The position numbers and the translations under genes were made by a program. A model generated the notes under the pieces. It was not told the DNA's origin, searched no databases, and was given only the letters and a program-made list of their open reading frames with translations. Positions 41,506 through 54,715 of a stretch of 64,000 bases of DNA are shown here, in pieces; positions within the stretch are counted from its first letter, which is position 1, and the number at the start of each line of letters is the position of its first letter. Origin of the DNA: Meghimatium bilineatum. Its lineage: Eukaryota; Mollusca; Gastropoda; Stylommatophora; Philomycidae. Location of the stretch: NCBI GenBank assembly GCA_034231615.1, contig CM067307.1:7433013-7497012 (forward strand), written 5' to 3'.

Positions 41506-44500
41506 ATGACTTCTGTAATATCAGCGCCTATAATGTGGAGTAGCAGTGGTGAAAGAGTTAATGATACAGCTAATAGTTTGAATGTCGTCTGCGACAAATT
41601 TCATAATGTTGATTTGATTGACAAATCTTCGAACTGTGCTAGATCAGGGGCGTGTACATATTCAGCGCAGGAGACAAGTAGCTCCGAGATTAACTTAACT
41701 TTAAAACGGATTGAGAACAAGCAGCAACCATCCTCTGATGATTCGTTAAAGATTGACATTTGCTCTGTTGATGCAATGTTAAACCCAATACAGTCTTTAG
41801 CTGTTCTGAAATCTGACTCCGTTGATGACGCAAAAACTATCAAGAACAGCGGTACCATAGTGCAATATTGTACAATATTAGGTCGTGAATGCAGGTGTGA
41901 GGACGATGTCGTTTGCTGCAATATCAGCTCTTGCCAAACCCATATTACTTTCACCTGTGACAGCATCATTATCAACGACCCACTACTTGATTTTCCACCA
42001 GAATGCCACCATCATCATCCACGACATTCTGTTCATGTAGAAAACTTCTGTGATAAACCGCAGCTCTCGAGATGGACACATGCCTGGAGATTTCGTGGAC
42101 TGTATTTAGTTTTAATTCTACTAGCTAGATATTCTATGGCTGCTGCTGAAACTGGACACATTAATACCCAACCTACAGAATCTAATCCATGCAACCAAGT
42201 CCTCCCTTCTTCATTCATTTATTACCAACGACATCCCCAAAATTGTTCCATGTTTTATATGTGTCATGGCTCCAAGTACTGGACAATGACGTGTAATAAA
42301 TTCAGCACGGTTTTTTCTCTCAAACACAAAGTATGTGTGTGGGAGAACTCGAGTTTCGACGATTGTACTAACAATGTACACACAACAAGAGATCGTTTCC
42401 TTGGAGACAAGCAGACACACATTCTGACAACTACGATACTCAATAACGATTCTGTTGAAGGCGCTGATAATATTGGAGATATAATGCTTGATAGAATACG
42501 CAAACCTGAAGATGACATCACTCCACATATGTTGAAATCACCAAGTCAAAATACACAAGTTTTAGATGACTTATCTTTTGATAAGTTTAAACTTCACGAC
42601 ATGAAGAGCAGTAAATATGGCAGCACAGAGGTCAATGACGAACGTTTACTGAAAACATACGACCATGTTAACAGGGACGATATAAACAGGGAAAACGTAA
42701 ATGAGGAAATCACGAACGATAATAATAAGAACGGAAAACGGATAATTAGCGGTGGTTGGATTATTGATACAGGCATGTCTTTGAACCAACGTAATCAAGA
42801 GAAATATTTGAAAAGCAGAACTGTACCTAAGTTTGGTGAAAAACCTATAAGAACAATAACACACCATTCTCTTAGTGATGACAATTTGGAATCTATAACA
42901 CATCATTCTAACAGTGATCTTTTGGAAACCATAACACAAAATTCAGTTATTGATAACAATATCGAAATGATAACACAACATTTTACCAGTGATGACGATT
43001 TTGAAACATCAACTTCAGCTTCTTCTATGAATGAACATGAAGGAAAAGATGCTTCCTTTTACGATGTCTCTAGAACAAAAATGTTCCCTTCTTTAGATAT
43101 TGAATTCACAGACAGTACAACACAACCTTATTCTAGTGATACTTTCGCTGACAGGACAATTGGAAGACATCTTTCGCATGAATATCTCAACACGAAAAAC
43201 AGACCAAATTTTGATGAAGATGAATCCGATACACCAATAACAAAAAACCTGGCACACTCAAAGAGCAAACAAAAATCGATCACAACTTATGACGTTTCTA
43301 ACGAAAGAGACTCATTAGGACTGGTTGTTGGTACACACATGAGAAAAAAATACGATGGTCTAGATTCAAAAATGCAGGACGAGCATGTGGAATCTTTAGA
43401 TAGTCTTCAGAAAGGGAATAAACCCAATGATAATCTCTTGCCCATTGGTCCACATTCGACTTTGAAGCAAGTGGAGAAGAGAATTCCAGAGCCTACTCCA
43501 AAGAGTCATCGTTTGATCGATTCGATTCCTCTCAGAAAGTCGTGGTTGGATGAATCACTTCCGACACTAACAACACAGAAAGAAATTAGTCGAAATAATA
43601 TGAAACATTCAGTGGAAAACTTACAAGGAAATAATATGAAACATTTAGTGGAAAACTTACAAGTGGAAACTCTAGAATATGGTGTAATCAAACATTCCAC
43701 AAATTTACCTCCAATAAAAAGGAATTCCAAGACTAAAGAGTCTCAAAAAATAATTTATCCAAGCTTTGAAGAAGATTATGATACAATAGTAAAATATGAT
43801 TGGAAGGATTTGACACGTGACAAATTTGCGCACAATCAGGTTGAGAAAAATCTACATACGGCCTTAGAACAAAATTCGCCACTGGTTAGTAATGATCGCC
43901 AAGAAGATTATCAAAATGTATTATCCAAACACAGGTCACATAAATCTCAGCAAACTAACTTGGTAAAGGATTCGAATGTTAGTAAAAATAAGCGTGTCTG
44001 GTATACCACTAACCGAAACATTCATGAACCTACAGATAACGACCATGTTGATTCTAGAAGAACTATCAGCCAGGATGTCATTAAACCTACCCGCAAAAAG
44101 GTATCGGAAAACCCTGAGAAACTACATCCAAATAACTTAATTCAATCCTGGCCAGAGCTTAACAAGAAGATCAGCAAAGTAAAAACAAATGTAAATACCC
44201 AAACACAAAATGTATTACAGACAACGAACAATAAGCAAGCTGTTGATAATCCTCGCTTGCTGAAAAATTTTCTAAGGTTTATAAATAATAATGTTCACCG
44301 GAAAGATGGCCACCCTAGCCTTACACCAAACCCTATTTGGACTACCCAGCAGCCACAAAAAGATTGGGTGTACACATTAAAAAACAGCCAAACTATCACA
44401 CACGATGATCTCATCAACCAGGACAAGACAGTGCTGTCAGATCGCAATAGAAACCTGTTCGAGGATCACAAAAACTTGAATGTCAACAAAATTCTGAAAC

Positions 44501-45598
44501 ATTCGAATATTGAACAAACAAGACCAAAAATTACTAGGGATAATCATGACCATCCCTTGTATAGTGAAAGAACTAAAAACAAGTTCCCCATTGAAGTGAA
44601 GCAACAGGAACATGACCAAGATCTGCCAACACAACAGCAGCACAATAGAAGACAACTCCATCAGCATAAAAAGTACAAACAAGAAACAAGTAAAACTAAA
44701 CACACAGAAAAATTACATAATAATTCACCGCATCCGTTAGATAGAAATCGAGTAAATGAAGAACAATCGCAGGAAAATTCATATAAAAATATGGTAAATG
44801 AAGAACAATCGCAGGAAAATTTATATAGAAATAGGGTGAATGAAAAAGACTCACATGACAGTACAGAACGAAATAGATTATTTGGAGAAATACGGCAAAA
44901 TAATGTTAATAAATCGTGGTTAGTGAAAGCACCACAAAATAAAGTTGATCATCGACATCGTGAATTCAGACATGATGTTCATAACCCCAAAGAAGTAAAA
45001 CTGCCTGGTTTAACCTCTGATCTAATCCACGAGACGAAACTGCATGGTTTGAAAGAAAACCCATCCACTATACGTAACTATGATCGAGATGGAAACAATA
45101 ATGAAAACACTTTTACATTTGGGCACGATATAAATCATGGATTGGATTCGATAAAAAATAAGAAACATGTCTCTAACGGAAAGAACTATCTACAGCGCAC
45201 CCTGAATGAAAATATTAAGAAACACAAACAGGTTTATCGGGATACGAATAAAAGAAGAATAAATAAAAAGCGACCAGATACAAATATCAAAAAGGTTCCT
45301 ACAAGGGACAGTGAAAATGATACACGTGATGATAAACCATATACAAGAAAGACACAAAAACCAGAATTTTCTTTTGAGGCCCAACCTGTACCAGACACAC
45401 CAGTACCTCGTTCAACCACAAAAGCAAGTTTGTTGACGACGCAAATGATAACAACAACAAAAGCAACAACATTAACATCAACAACAACCATAACACCTGC
45501 ACCAGAACATTCGTCTTCTACACGTAAACCCATAGAGAAAACGCCACAGTTTGCTTACGACCTTGACTCTATACCAGCTTACAGACAAGAACTGAAAG
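41506..45598 (+). CDS. Protease exon 1: N-terminus, anchor, chitin-binding domain, linker (4.1 kb)
   Basis: One exon of 4093 nt encodes residues 1-1364. I start at ATG 41506; the frame opens slightly earlier without another ATG. The six-Cys spacing C-x17-C-x5-C-x9-C-x13-C-x9-C fits peritrophin-A domains. The linker contains short internal repeats: ITHHS/ITQ-type units at about 450-505, NNMKH[SL]VENLQ twice near 699-720, and VNEEQSQEN near 1083-1110. The donor AAAG|GTGAGA at 45599 is chosen because it joins in phase with the S1 exon. Unspliced reading would stop 19 codons later at 45652-45654. Minus-strand frames inside this exon are shadows. Confidence 0.92.
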
Positions 45599-48500
45599 GT
45601 GAGACATTAATGGCAGTTTTATGTTCTTCGTCTTCAATTTTCTACAGATCTTAACTTTCTACTTTGATCTGTCTGTCTAGTAGCTGTTCTCTGTTTTGAT
45701 CTGTCTGTCTAGTGACTTTTCTCTGCTTTGATCTGTCTGTCTAGTAGCTGTTCTCTGTTTTGATCTGTCTGTCTAGTGACTTTTCTCTGCTTTGATCTGT
45801 CTGTCTAGTGACATTTCTCTGCTTTTGCTGTTATGCGTCGCAGGATGGAATGACAAGCGGTTCTCAAGGCGTGATTGAACGCTCGATATGCAGTAATATT
45901 ATGACGTCTCAGAACTTTGGTAATTCCACAGATCCACCCTCTTCTTGGTCTTCCTCTGCCTATTGTTGTTTCCATTCGTGTGCTGTATACTCTTGCAGCT
46001 GACCAATATGTGTTCATTCTCATTAAATGGCCGAATCATTTCAACCTTTAGTTATTTTTCTGTGTCCCCCACCCAGAACGGTGTGTACCTCGATCTTCAA
46101 AATGTATCTCTGTGTACCCCCCCCCCCCCACTTACAATTCGCAGAGGCTCGCACAGGGACCGGTCCCCGCTGAGAGACATTGATCTAGACAACTTTATGA
46201 GAAGTTTAGATTAATGTGATTTCATCTAACCATTCTGATGGAGAAACTGTAACTGATTAGAATAATGTGATTTTCTCTAACCATACTGATGAAGAAAATA
46301 TAACGTAAACCAGAGATGCATGAGAAACACTCTAAAATTTGTGACAATTCTGAGTTGTTAATTGATAGTAAACCCCTCTTTTTGAGTTGTTAAGTTATAG
46401 TAAACCCCACTTTTTGAGTTGTTAAGTGATAGTAAACCCCACTTTTTGAGTTGTTAAGTTATAGTAAACCCCACTTTTTGAGTTGTTAAGTGATTTTTCT
46501 ATCGATCAGACGTGACAATCAGAACTGAATTAGTGTGAATATTTCCGGTACACATAATTAATTATTAGTTGTTTTAATGGCATTTCTAAAATAAGTGTTA
46601 ATTGTGTGGGAATAGCGCCCCTATGCATGTCAAGCAATTTCGTAGACCGGGGTGGGGGCTCAAATCAGTCCAATAGATTATCAAAAATTGACTTTTAATA
46701 TTAGGAATATTGCCAAAAGGCGGGTATTGACGATTTTTCGCGAAAAGGTCATGACATATCTCATCAAAACGAGGGAATTACACCCTCGAAAACGGTAACT
46801 TTTTCTGTTTGTTAATACCTCCTCCCCCTCCTCCTCCTCCTTACTGAAACGTATCTGCTGCTCTGATATATTAAGTACTGCAGGGTTTGTATCTACTGCC
46901 TGTTATATTAAGTGCTATGTGTTTGAATCTCCATATTTCTTAATGATGTTAGCAGAATAAATGTGCTTGAAAATTTGCCATCCCTCTTCCCCCCCCCCCC
47001 CGTCATCATCCATCTTACTTGAGTCAATATTAACCTTTAGTACACGAGTTGGACTCACAAATTTCATCAAAGTGTTCATGGTCAAGTCAGCGGGATATGC
47101 TTTCATGTGTATAGAGGCATGCCAGGTCAACATTTTTTTGTATGGTCAACAAACGGTCAACATTTTCACAGACTCTGGCACAAAGCTACCATGAAGTGAC
47201 CTGTATGTTCTGGACTTTGCTGTTGGACTAAACGAAGCTGCCCATGTGTACTTGTACATGGTTTTAAATTTGTGCAGATTCACAAGGATTATTGAAACAT
47301 AATAGTGACTATTATATCGTGGTTGTTGTTCATATGTATATCAAATGAACATGACAGGATGGCTTTGTCTATTCTTCTTCTTTCTTTCGCCTGGAGTTTG
47401 TATATATCGGCAGTGTTGTCTCTTATTTATATAACAATAAATGCGTTTTGTAGTTCAGAAATAGGTTCTCGTCTGTTTATAATTTTGTCTTTTTGTGGTC
47501 TGTATTTGTACGTCAATTGAATAGAGGCACTGCTACTTGTCATACATGTAATAGGCTACTAAGGAGATTTTTCTGTCGAGTCGGGTGTCCCATTCCATAT
47601 ACAACAATAAAAGCAATGTTACCACAACATTCAAAACAATGTGGTGGTAACATTGTGTTTTACTGTTTTCATAGTTTCTCACTGTTTGTTTATGTTTTAT
47701 GTAGAAAGCCTCCCTGAACTCCTTCACAGGAAAACATGCAGTAACGAAAGAAATTTTAGTTTTATGTATTCTTGAGAAAGATCTAATGGTTCGAAACGTT
47801 GAAAATTTCTTGTGTATTGTCATTTGTATGTTTTCGTGTTTACACCTCCTAACCCTTAGTTTTAGTGATAGTCCGTCTGTTGTATTCAAATGAAACATCA
47901 AAAACATGTACTCTACGTAAGTAGTATTGTTGTTTGGTTTCACTGTAGTGTTACCTTATACTTATTTACTATAGTACGTCTAAATTTCATTTTCATTATT
48001 TCTTACATTCATAAAAAAGCCGGTGACCCCGAAAAATTTAGGAAGGACAAAAATAAAAGAAGTCAGAGAAAAGATATTGGTGCGATGTTTATAAAAATAA
48101 AGAAATAAACAGTTGTCATCGCCAGTGTCCAAACAGATCCATGACTTTCGTCATTAGAAGACCTACCAACATAATTAAAATCAGCCTTTAGTGTCATGTT
48201 TTCAACTATTCCGGTGCATTTCTTTGGTCAGAGTTGATGACACAGAGTATATAAAATGTGATCAACGAAAAACACAGCAATAATTGTAAGTATGATCAAA
48301 AAGGCTTATTTTAATTCTGGTGGTGAAATATATCACCATTCTAACCAAATACTTACATCTTATAAAGTCAGCATTGTTATGCAGTGGATTCCTGACTACT
48401 CAAACACACATGGCAATGACAAGGCAGACAGACTAGAAAAGAAGGGAGTACAACAAGAACAGTCATATACACAAACAACCATGCACACAGTTAAAATAAT

Positions 48501-51500
48501 GTTGAAATCTGTGAACAAAGAAAATTGGATGAAAAGATGGGCCATGGGAAACACTGGGAAGGAAATCTATAAATATTTGATGAGCCCAAATCCTAAAGAC
48601 ATCAACCTTCTGGGTATGAAAGACCAGAGTATCATCTTCAGACTGCGCGCACAACATGTACATCTTAACAATCACCTGAACAGAATACAACCACAACACA
48701 CTCCAGGGTGCCGGCTGTGCACTCATCCCTATGAAACTGTTAACCACCACCTTTTTGAATGCCCAGCGCTAGATGACATCAGGAAAATGATTCTCCCTCC
48801 AGGGGCAGATAAATGGAACACATTATATGGAACAAAACAACAGCTAACAAACACATGTATATATCACACAATGGCATTGGGTCAAAGGGCATGAGCCGAT
48901 GGACCGCTGGATCAGCAACCAACTAATTATGTGATAGGGGGTTATACTGACGATTGGTAACGATAGACCACTTGAAACACGAACTGGAAATACATTGAAA
49001 TTTACATTGAGAAACAGACGTATTTGTCAAAATACATGTTTCGTCGGGGTTAAACGTGTTTCTTGGCAATTGCAGTCATGTAGAATAATCATTCTAGGTG
49101 ACGCTATTTGATTTTACCCGTGATTTTATTGGTTATTGTGTATACTTTGTGTCGACAGCCAATGAGAATCGCTGGAAAAATTTTAGTCACTTTAGAAGGA
49201 TGATTCCATAGCGTATGGGTCCACAGGACTGTAACTGACGAGAGTCGGGCTTAATCGCAAGTTTAAAGCGGACAAGTCTATTTTAAATCCTGCCTTCTTG
49301 GCTGTTGTACCTATTTGGAAATGAGATGATGTGACCAAATTAAATTGTTTGGCTCCGTGTAATGTCATTTGACATAACTTGGCAGATTCTATATGCCAGG
49401 ATTTGCTGCATCTCCTGTTCAAGTCACGAAATGTTGACATGTGAGCTCTTTCGTTCACTGCCTGAAGTTCATACAAAGTTGATGAAATCATCCCTAGGGG
49501 ATTGTTTCCAGCCTCTGTAGCCAAGTGTTCTCCCTACCAGCAACTGTGAGGATGAAGCGTTATTTATAGATGTACTACCCATAAATAAAACAACCTTCTT
49601 TCCCAGAATAGTTTTGCACTCAGATTCCAAAGAATGTCACTTAATTTGGCTGATCCAACGTTGTACGTGCAATATATTGCTTCAGTGATAAGTGTATTGC
49701 ATCAGTGATAAGTGTATTGCTTCAGTGATAAGTGTATGGCTTCAGTGATAGTGTATTGCCTCAGTGGTAGTGTATTGCTTCAGTGATAGTGTATTGCTTC
49801 AGTGATAAGTGTATTGCTTCTGTGATAAGTGTATTGCTTCAGTGATAAGTGTATTACCTCAGTGATAAGTGTATTGCTTCAGTGATAGTGTATTGCTTCA
49901 GTGATAAGTGTATTGCTTCAGTGATAGTGTATAGCCTCAGTGATAGTGTATTGCTTCAGTGATAAGTGTATTGCTTCAGTGATAGTGTATTGCTTCAGTA
50001 TTAAGTGTATTGCTTCAGTGATAGTGTATTGCTTCAGTGATAAGTGTTTTGCTTCAGTGATAGTGTATTGCTTCAGTATTAAGTGTATTGCTTCAGTGGT
50101 AGTGTATTGCTTCAGCGATAAGTGTATTGCTTCAGTGATAGTGTATTGCCTCAGTGATAGTGTATTGCTTGAGTGATAAGTGTATTGCATCAGTGATAGT
50201 GTATTGCTTCAGTAATAAGTGTATTGCTTCAGTGATAGTGTGTTTCATCAGTGATAGCGTATTGCTTCCGTGATAAGTGTATTGCTTCAGCGATAAACGT
50301 ATTGCTATTTTCCTTCTATTAACTATTGTGGAGCACGACTATTTCTACCCAGAAATATGTCTTAGGTTTAGTTATGTTAATCATCGTCATCGCCTAGAGG
50401 TGGTCAGATCACCACTTCAGATAATCTCGCAGAGCGCATCGTCATCGCCTAGAGGTGGTCAGATCACCACTTCAGATAATCTCGCAGAGTGCATCGTCAT
50501 CGCCTAGAGGTGGTCAGATCACCACTTCAGATAATCTCGCAGAGCGCAGCTGTTAATGCTTCCTGTTCTGTGTTGACTGAGTAAAGAGCCATAGATGCGC
50601 TCTCATCAGGGGAGGAAATGTTCTACCTAAATAAAATACTTAATTCGTGTGTTTTCGTGTGTCATATCTTCGTGTTTTAGTGTGTCAGATCTTCGTGTTT
50701 TAGTGTGTCAGATCTTCGTGTTTTAGTGTGTCAGATCATTTTGATGAAAAAATTAGTGAACATTTTGTACAAAATTGCTAATGAGAGAAAAGGGAGAAGA
50801 GGGGATTAAGGACTTGTACCCGCCTTTTGGCCATATTCCTACTACTAAAACTCATGTTCCGAAATGGAACATGGCTAAAGTGGGGATTGAACTCCAAACC
50901 TCTGCTATCTACGGACGTGGCTGTGTTCTTTGTTCATATTTATGTAATGTATTATCAAGTTGATTTAGAAAAGAACTGCTTACTCACATCAGAAAGAGAC
51001 AGTCTACAGTTTTTGGACACATCATGAGAAGAGGAAAGATGGAACACATTGTTACAACAGGCAAATTGAAGAGCAAGAGAGGTAAAGGAAGACCAAGAGA
51101 GAAGATGTCTGACAACCTAGTATTGTGACAAGGAAGAACATCGAAAATGATAGGACATGATATAGAAGGATGTGGAAAGGCATGATAACCAAGACCACAC
51201 ATGCACCATAAGAATATGCTCTCTTGTGCTACCTCCATCCTCACTTACAATACACGTATTCTCGAAACTGATACACATTGACCTCAAAATCCTCCAATCG
51301 TGCAGACTCTCGTAGAGAGTTGGATTTTAGATAGGGATTATAATAAATCCTTCCATTTTTACAACATTTGTTTTTACTGGTGATTTTTTTTCTCTTTCTA
51401 GACCGTTCTGAAAGCAATGACAAACTACTGAATGTATTTACATTGTCAAGAAAATCACTACAGCCAAAAAAATGCTGGGTTGATGGCTACATCCTGAATA

Positions 51501-54500
51501 GGATATGCTACCAATTTTTAGTAAAGGAGGCACGGGAAAAGTCGAAACGACCAAGATAAGTGTCACTGTAATCGACACCGAAACCTTCCTGGGTGATGCC
51601 TAACTGCATATTGCTGAATCTATACCTGTTACATTGTTGGACAATCTAGATCTGCTCTGTCTCACTACCACAGAGCCGCATTTGATTATTAAACTCATCG
51701 AAAGATTTGGTTCGACCACAACTCCGAATAGTTTTTATGGTCACAGCTCTGAGATAAACAAAATAATATAATGAAAACAGTTGAATCGGGATTTATTGGT
51801 ATGTTAGAACAATGAAAAACGCGTGTCTATGACAACAACAATGTCGGAAACAATATGAAAGCATTTAGCCCATGGCAACAGGGAAGACAATTCATATTGC
51901 ATTCATTGGCCATCTTTCATAATCTCCCCTTTTCTATTGTTCAATGACGGCAAACTGTGAACAACATTCGCGTATAACAGATATTTTGAATTTAATTCAG
52001 TCGTTTACTAGAAGGAACAACAGTGATCTAACTGTTAGTTCAATCGTTTTCCCCATCTCTGCTAGTGTCCCTGCTATGTTCATGTTAGTTCAATGTTTTA
52101 GTTCAATTCGCAACAGTGATCTCTATAAACTGTTCGCTCAATTGTTTCTGAAAGACAGTATTTCACAGGTTACCGCAACAATGCCACGCCTGATTTTTCA
52201 AGATCTTGACCTCAATACAAACACCAGGTGCTAAACCTCGCGAGAAGGTGAGAAATTGCATTTCTCATTCTAAAAATTTAGGGATAAAGTTTGTTTTTTC
52301 TCCAGCACTTGATTGGACATTGTCAAGGAAGGGCGAATCAAACTGTTTACGTTAATAATAGTAGCTTTGACCACGATAGAAAAATATGTTTCTCAACCAC
52401 GATTTCGACACTAATAACTGTAGTTTAACGTTTGTTAAGAATTACTTATATACGAGAACACAACACAAACGTCTGGTAGAAAATAAACAAACATGTTTCT
52501 TGCAGGTCATCAAGAACCTCTTTTGGTAGTAGTAAATTGTAAACTTGTTTTCGTTCGTGCAAGTAACAAGATTTGATTACTTCCGGTAGTGACGTCCGTT
52601 GATGGATGGTGTTTCTCTAATCAAGTCTGGGTCATTCCGTCGATCGTTGGATTAATCAACTAACATCGTAAAGTCCAGACCGAATTGTGTAACAGAAGTC
52701 AGTTTATTCCATGTTATCACAAAACGCCGTTGGTCCTACATCGGGCATGTCCTACGCGCAGACACCAACAGAATACACTACCAACCTCTTGAATGGATAC
52801 CTACAGGCAAAAGAGCATGGGTAGATCAAAAGAAACACTCAGAAGAACAATACTTAGAGAAAGTAAAACATCCAATATTCATACTATTCAAGAACTGCAC
52901 AGAATGGCTTTGGACAGACAGAATTGGAGAGATCTGACCTCTGCCCGATGCCCTAACTTCAGCGCAAAAGGAAAATGAATGAATGAATGTAACAAGATAC
53001 GACTCGCTTTCTAAATCTTTTTTTGCAAGAAAAATCGAGGGTAAATGGAGAAGATGCAAACAATGAAAATCGTGAATTGATAACATCAAAAAACGGACTG
53101 GCCATGATTTTTGTACACTACGCCGAATGACTGAGGACAGAGTTGTTTGTGCGAATATTTGTAATGATTTTCTCTAGTATGACACCCTTACTACACTGAC
53201 GGGTTATGGGTCTTATATTTATTATATTATTAATTCTTTGGTTAGGACACCCGGTTCTTATTCGTGCAGACAAATGTTCAAAACTCACTATAATCTTAGT
53301 ATTTTTCTGTCTCTTGGGTTTAAAAAAAAACCTTTTTTTCAACATATAATAAAATATTTTATGTCATGAAAGTCCCCTTTAACAGCCGATGAGTCGCATT
53401 TCATTATATCAGAACACTTGGTTATAAAAAATAATACAAGACGCAGTTTAGGTAATCCTGCTACATCGACCTTTGAGAATTATCTAATTTTTTTTTTAAA
53501 TATTGCTTTAAAGAAAAAGATAAATTTACTTTTTATACGAAGTAATGTTTCTTGTTCAACCTCGGACACGAAAGTGCAAAATCTCCTCTTCACAGATGAT
53601 CAAGGTCTAATATATGAAACTGAAGACGAACTACACAGATACACAAATTACAAGCAGCATGACAATGGAGGTTTTGGCAGTAACCAAAGTTTTGCAATGG
53701 GTCTGCTCGCAGACTATCTGCGAGCATGCCTGCGTACTCAGTGACTCAGTGATTTATCGATGAGCATGATTGTGAAAGTTCATGTGGGATACATTCGGGA
53801 ACATTCGGACATGCGGGAGTCCGGGGTAATGAGAGAGCAGATAGGTTGGCTGCACACGCCGCTACTACAGCTGTTGGTGGAGCGATGAATCGAGCATACA
53901 TTTTGAACGCCCTACGGGAAAACTCACGAGCAAATGACTGTATAAGCGAGGATGACTCTTGTTCCATGACTAGAATAAAGGAATTTTGTTTGAAATGTGG
54001 TGTCGCTAGAAAGGAGCGGTTTCGTGGGCAAGAAAGAATGATGGTCAATCAACTGCGCACTGGGACCGTCAGTCAAAGTGTAATGAAGGCTACACCCAGG
54101 GAGAGATCTGAGCACCTATGGACTTGTCCAGAGTGCAGTGACGATGATCCAACGACTAACTAACTATAACGGTAATTTGAGCAAATCTGCAGGCCGCCTT
54201 TTTCGGGAGGGGTATATATAATGATTTTCCATTCCGCCGGCCGTGGGCCGCTTTCTGATAATTTGAAACATAGCTTGTGGTAGATCTTATGCCGACCTCA
54301 CCTCTTGCTTGTATCATTTATGCCGTTAAACCATATTTGCCTGAGGCTTTTCATTTCTTTAAACTTTATATTGCGTATATTACTTCTTCCTTTGTAGGTT
54401 CTGACTCCTTTTAATATTCATTTATGGATTTTTTTTTAAACTTGGGGGTCATTGTGCATCTCACTACAGTATTCCTTCCATCTATGTAAGATGGAATAAT

Positions 54501-54641
54501 CACTTAATGCGATCTTGCACATTTATATTATATTTTTCCTGTGAATTTTCTCGGGAACCAAATAAAAGTGCCCACAATTGCATCATGAATATATATTTTG
54601 TTTTACGTTAAATTTACTAATCCTCGTTTAATTTCTTTAAT

Positions 54642-54715
<74 letters not shown>

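Noticed and set aside
41601..45533. Minus-strand frames of 60-124 codons inside protease exon 1
   Set aside because: They are shadows of the long plus-strand coding exon.
47533..47943. A 136-codon minus-strand frame
   Set aside because: It overlaps a SINE A fragment and transposon debris and shows no domain.
49918..50190. Frames YCFSDKCIASVIV and its minus-strand counterpart
   Set aside because: Translation of the 19/20-bp minisatellite.
51944..52234. A 96-codon plus-strand frame in protease intron 1
   Set aside because: No domain, no matching splice sites in phase with exon 1 that I could find.
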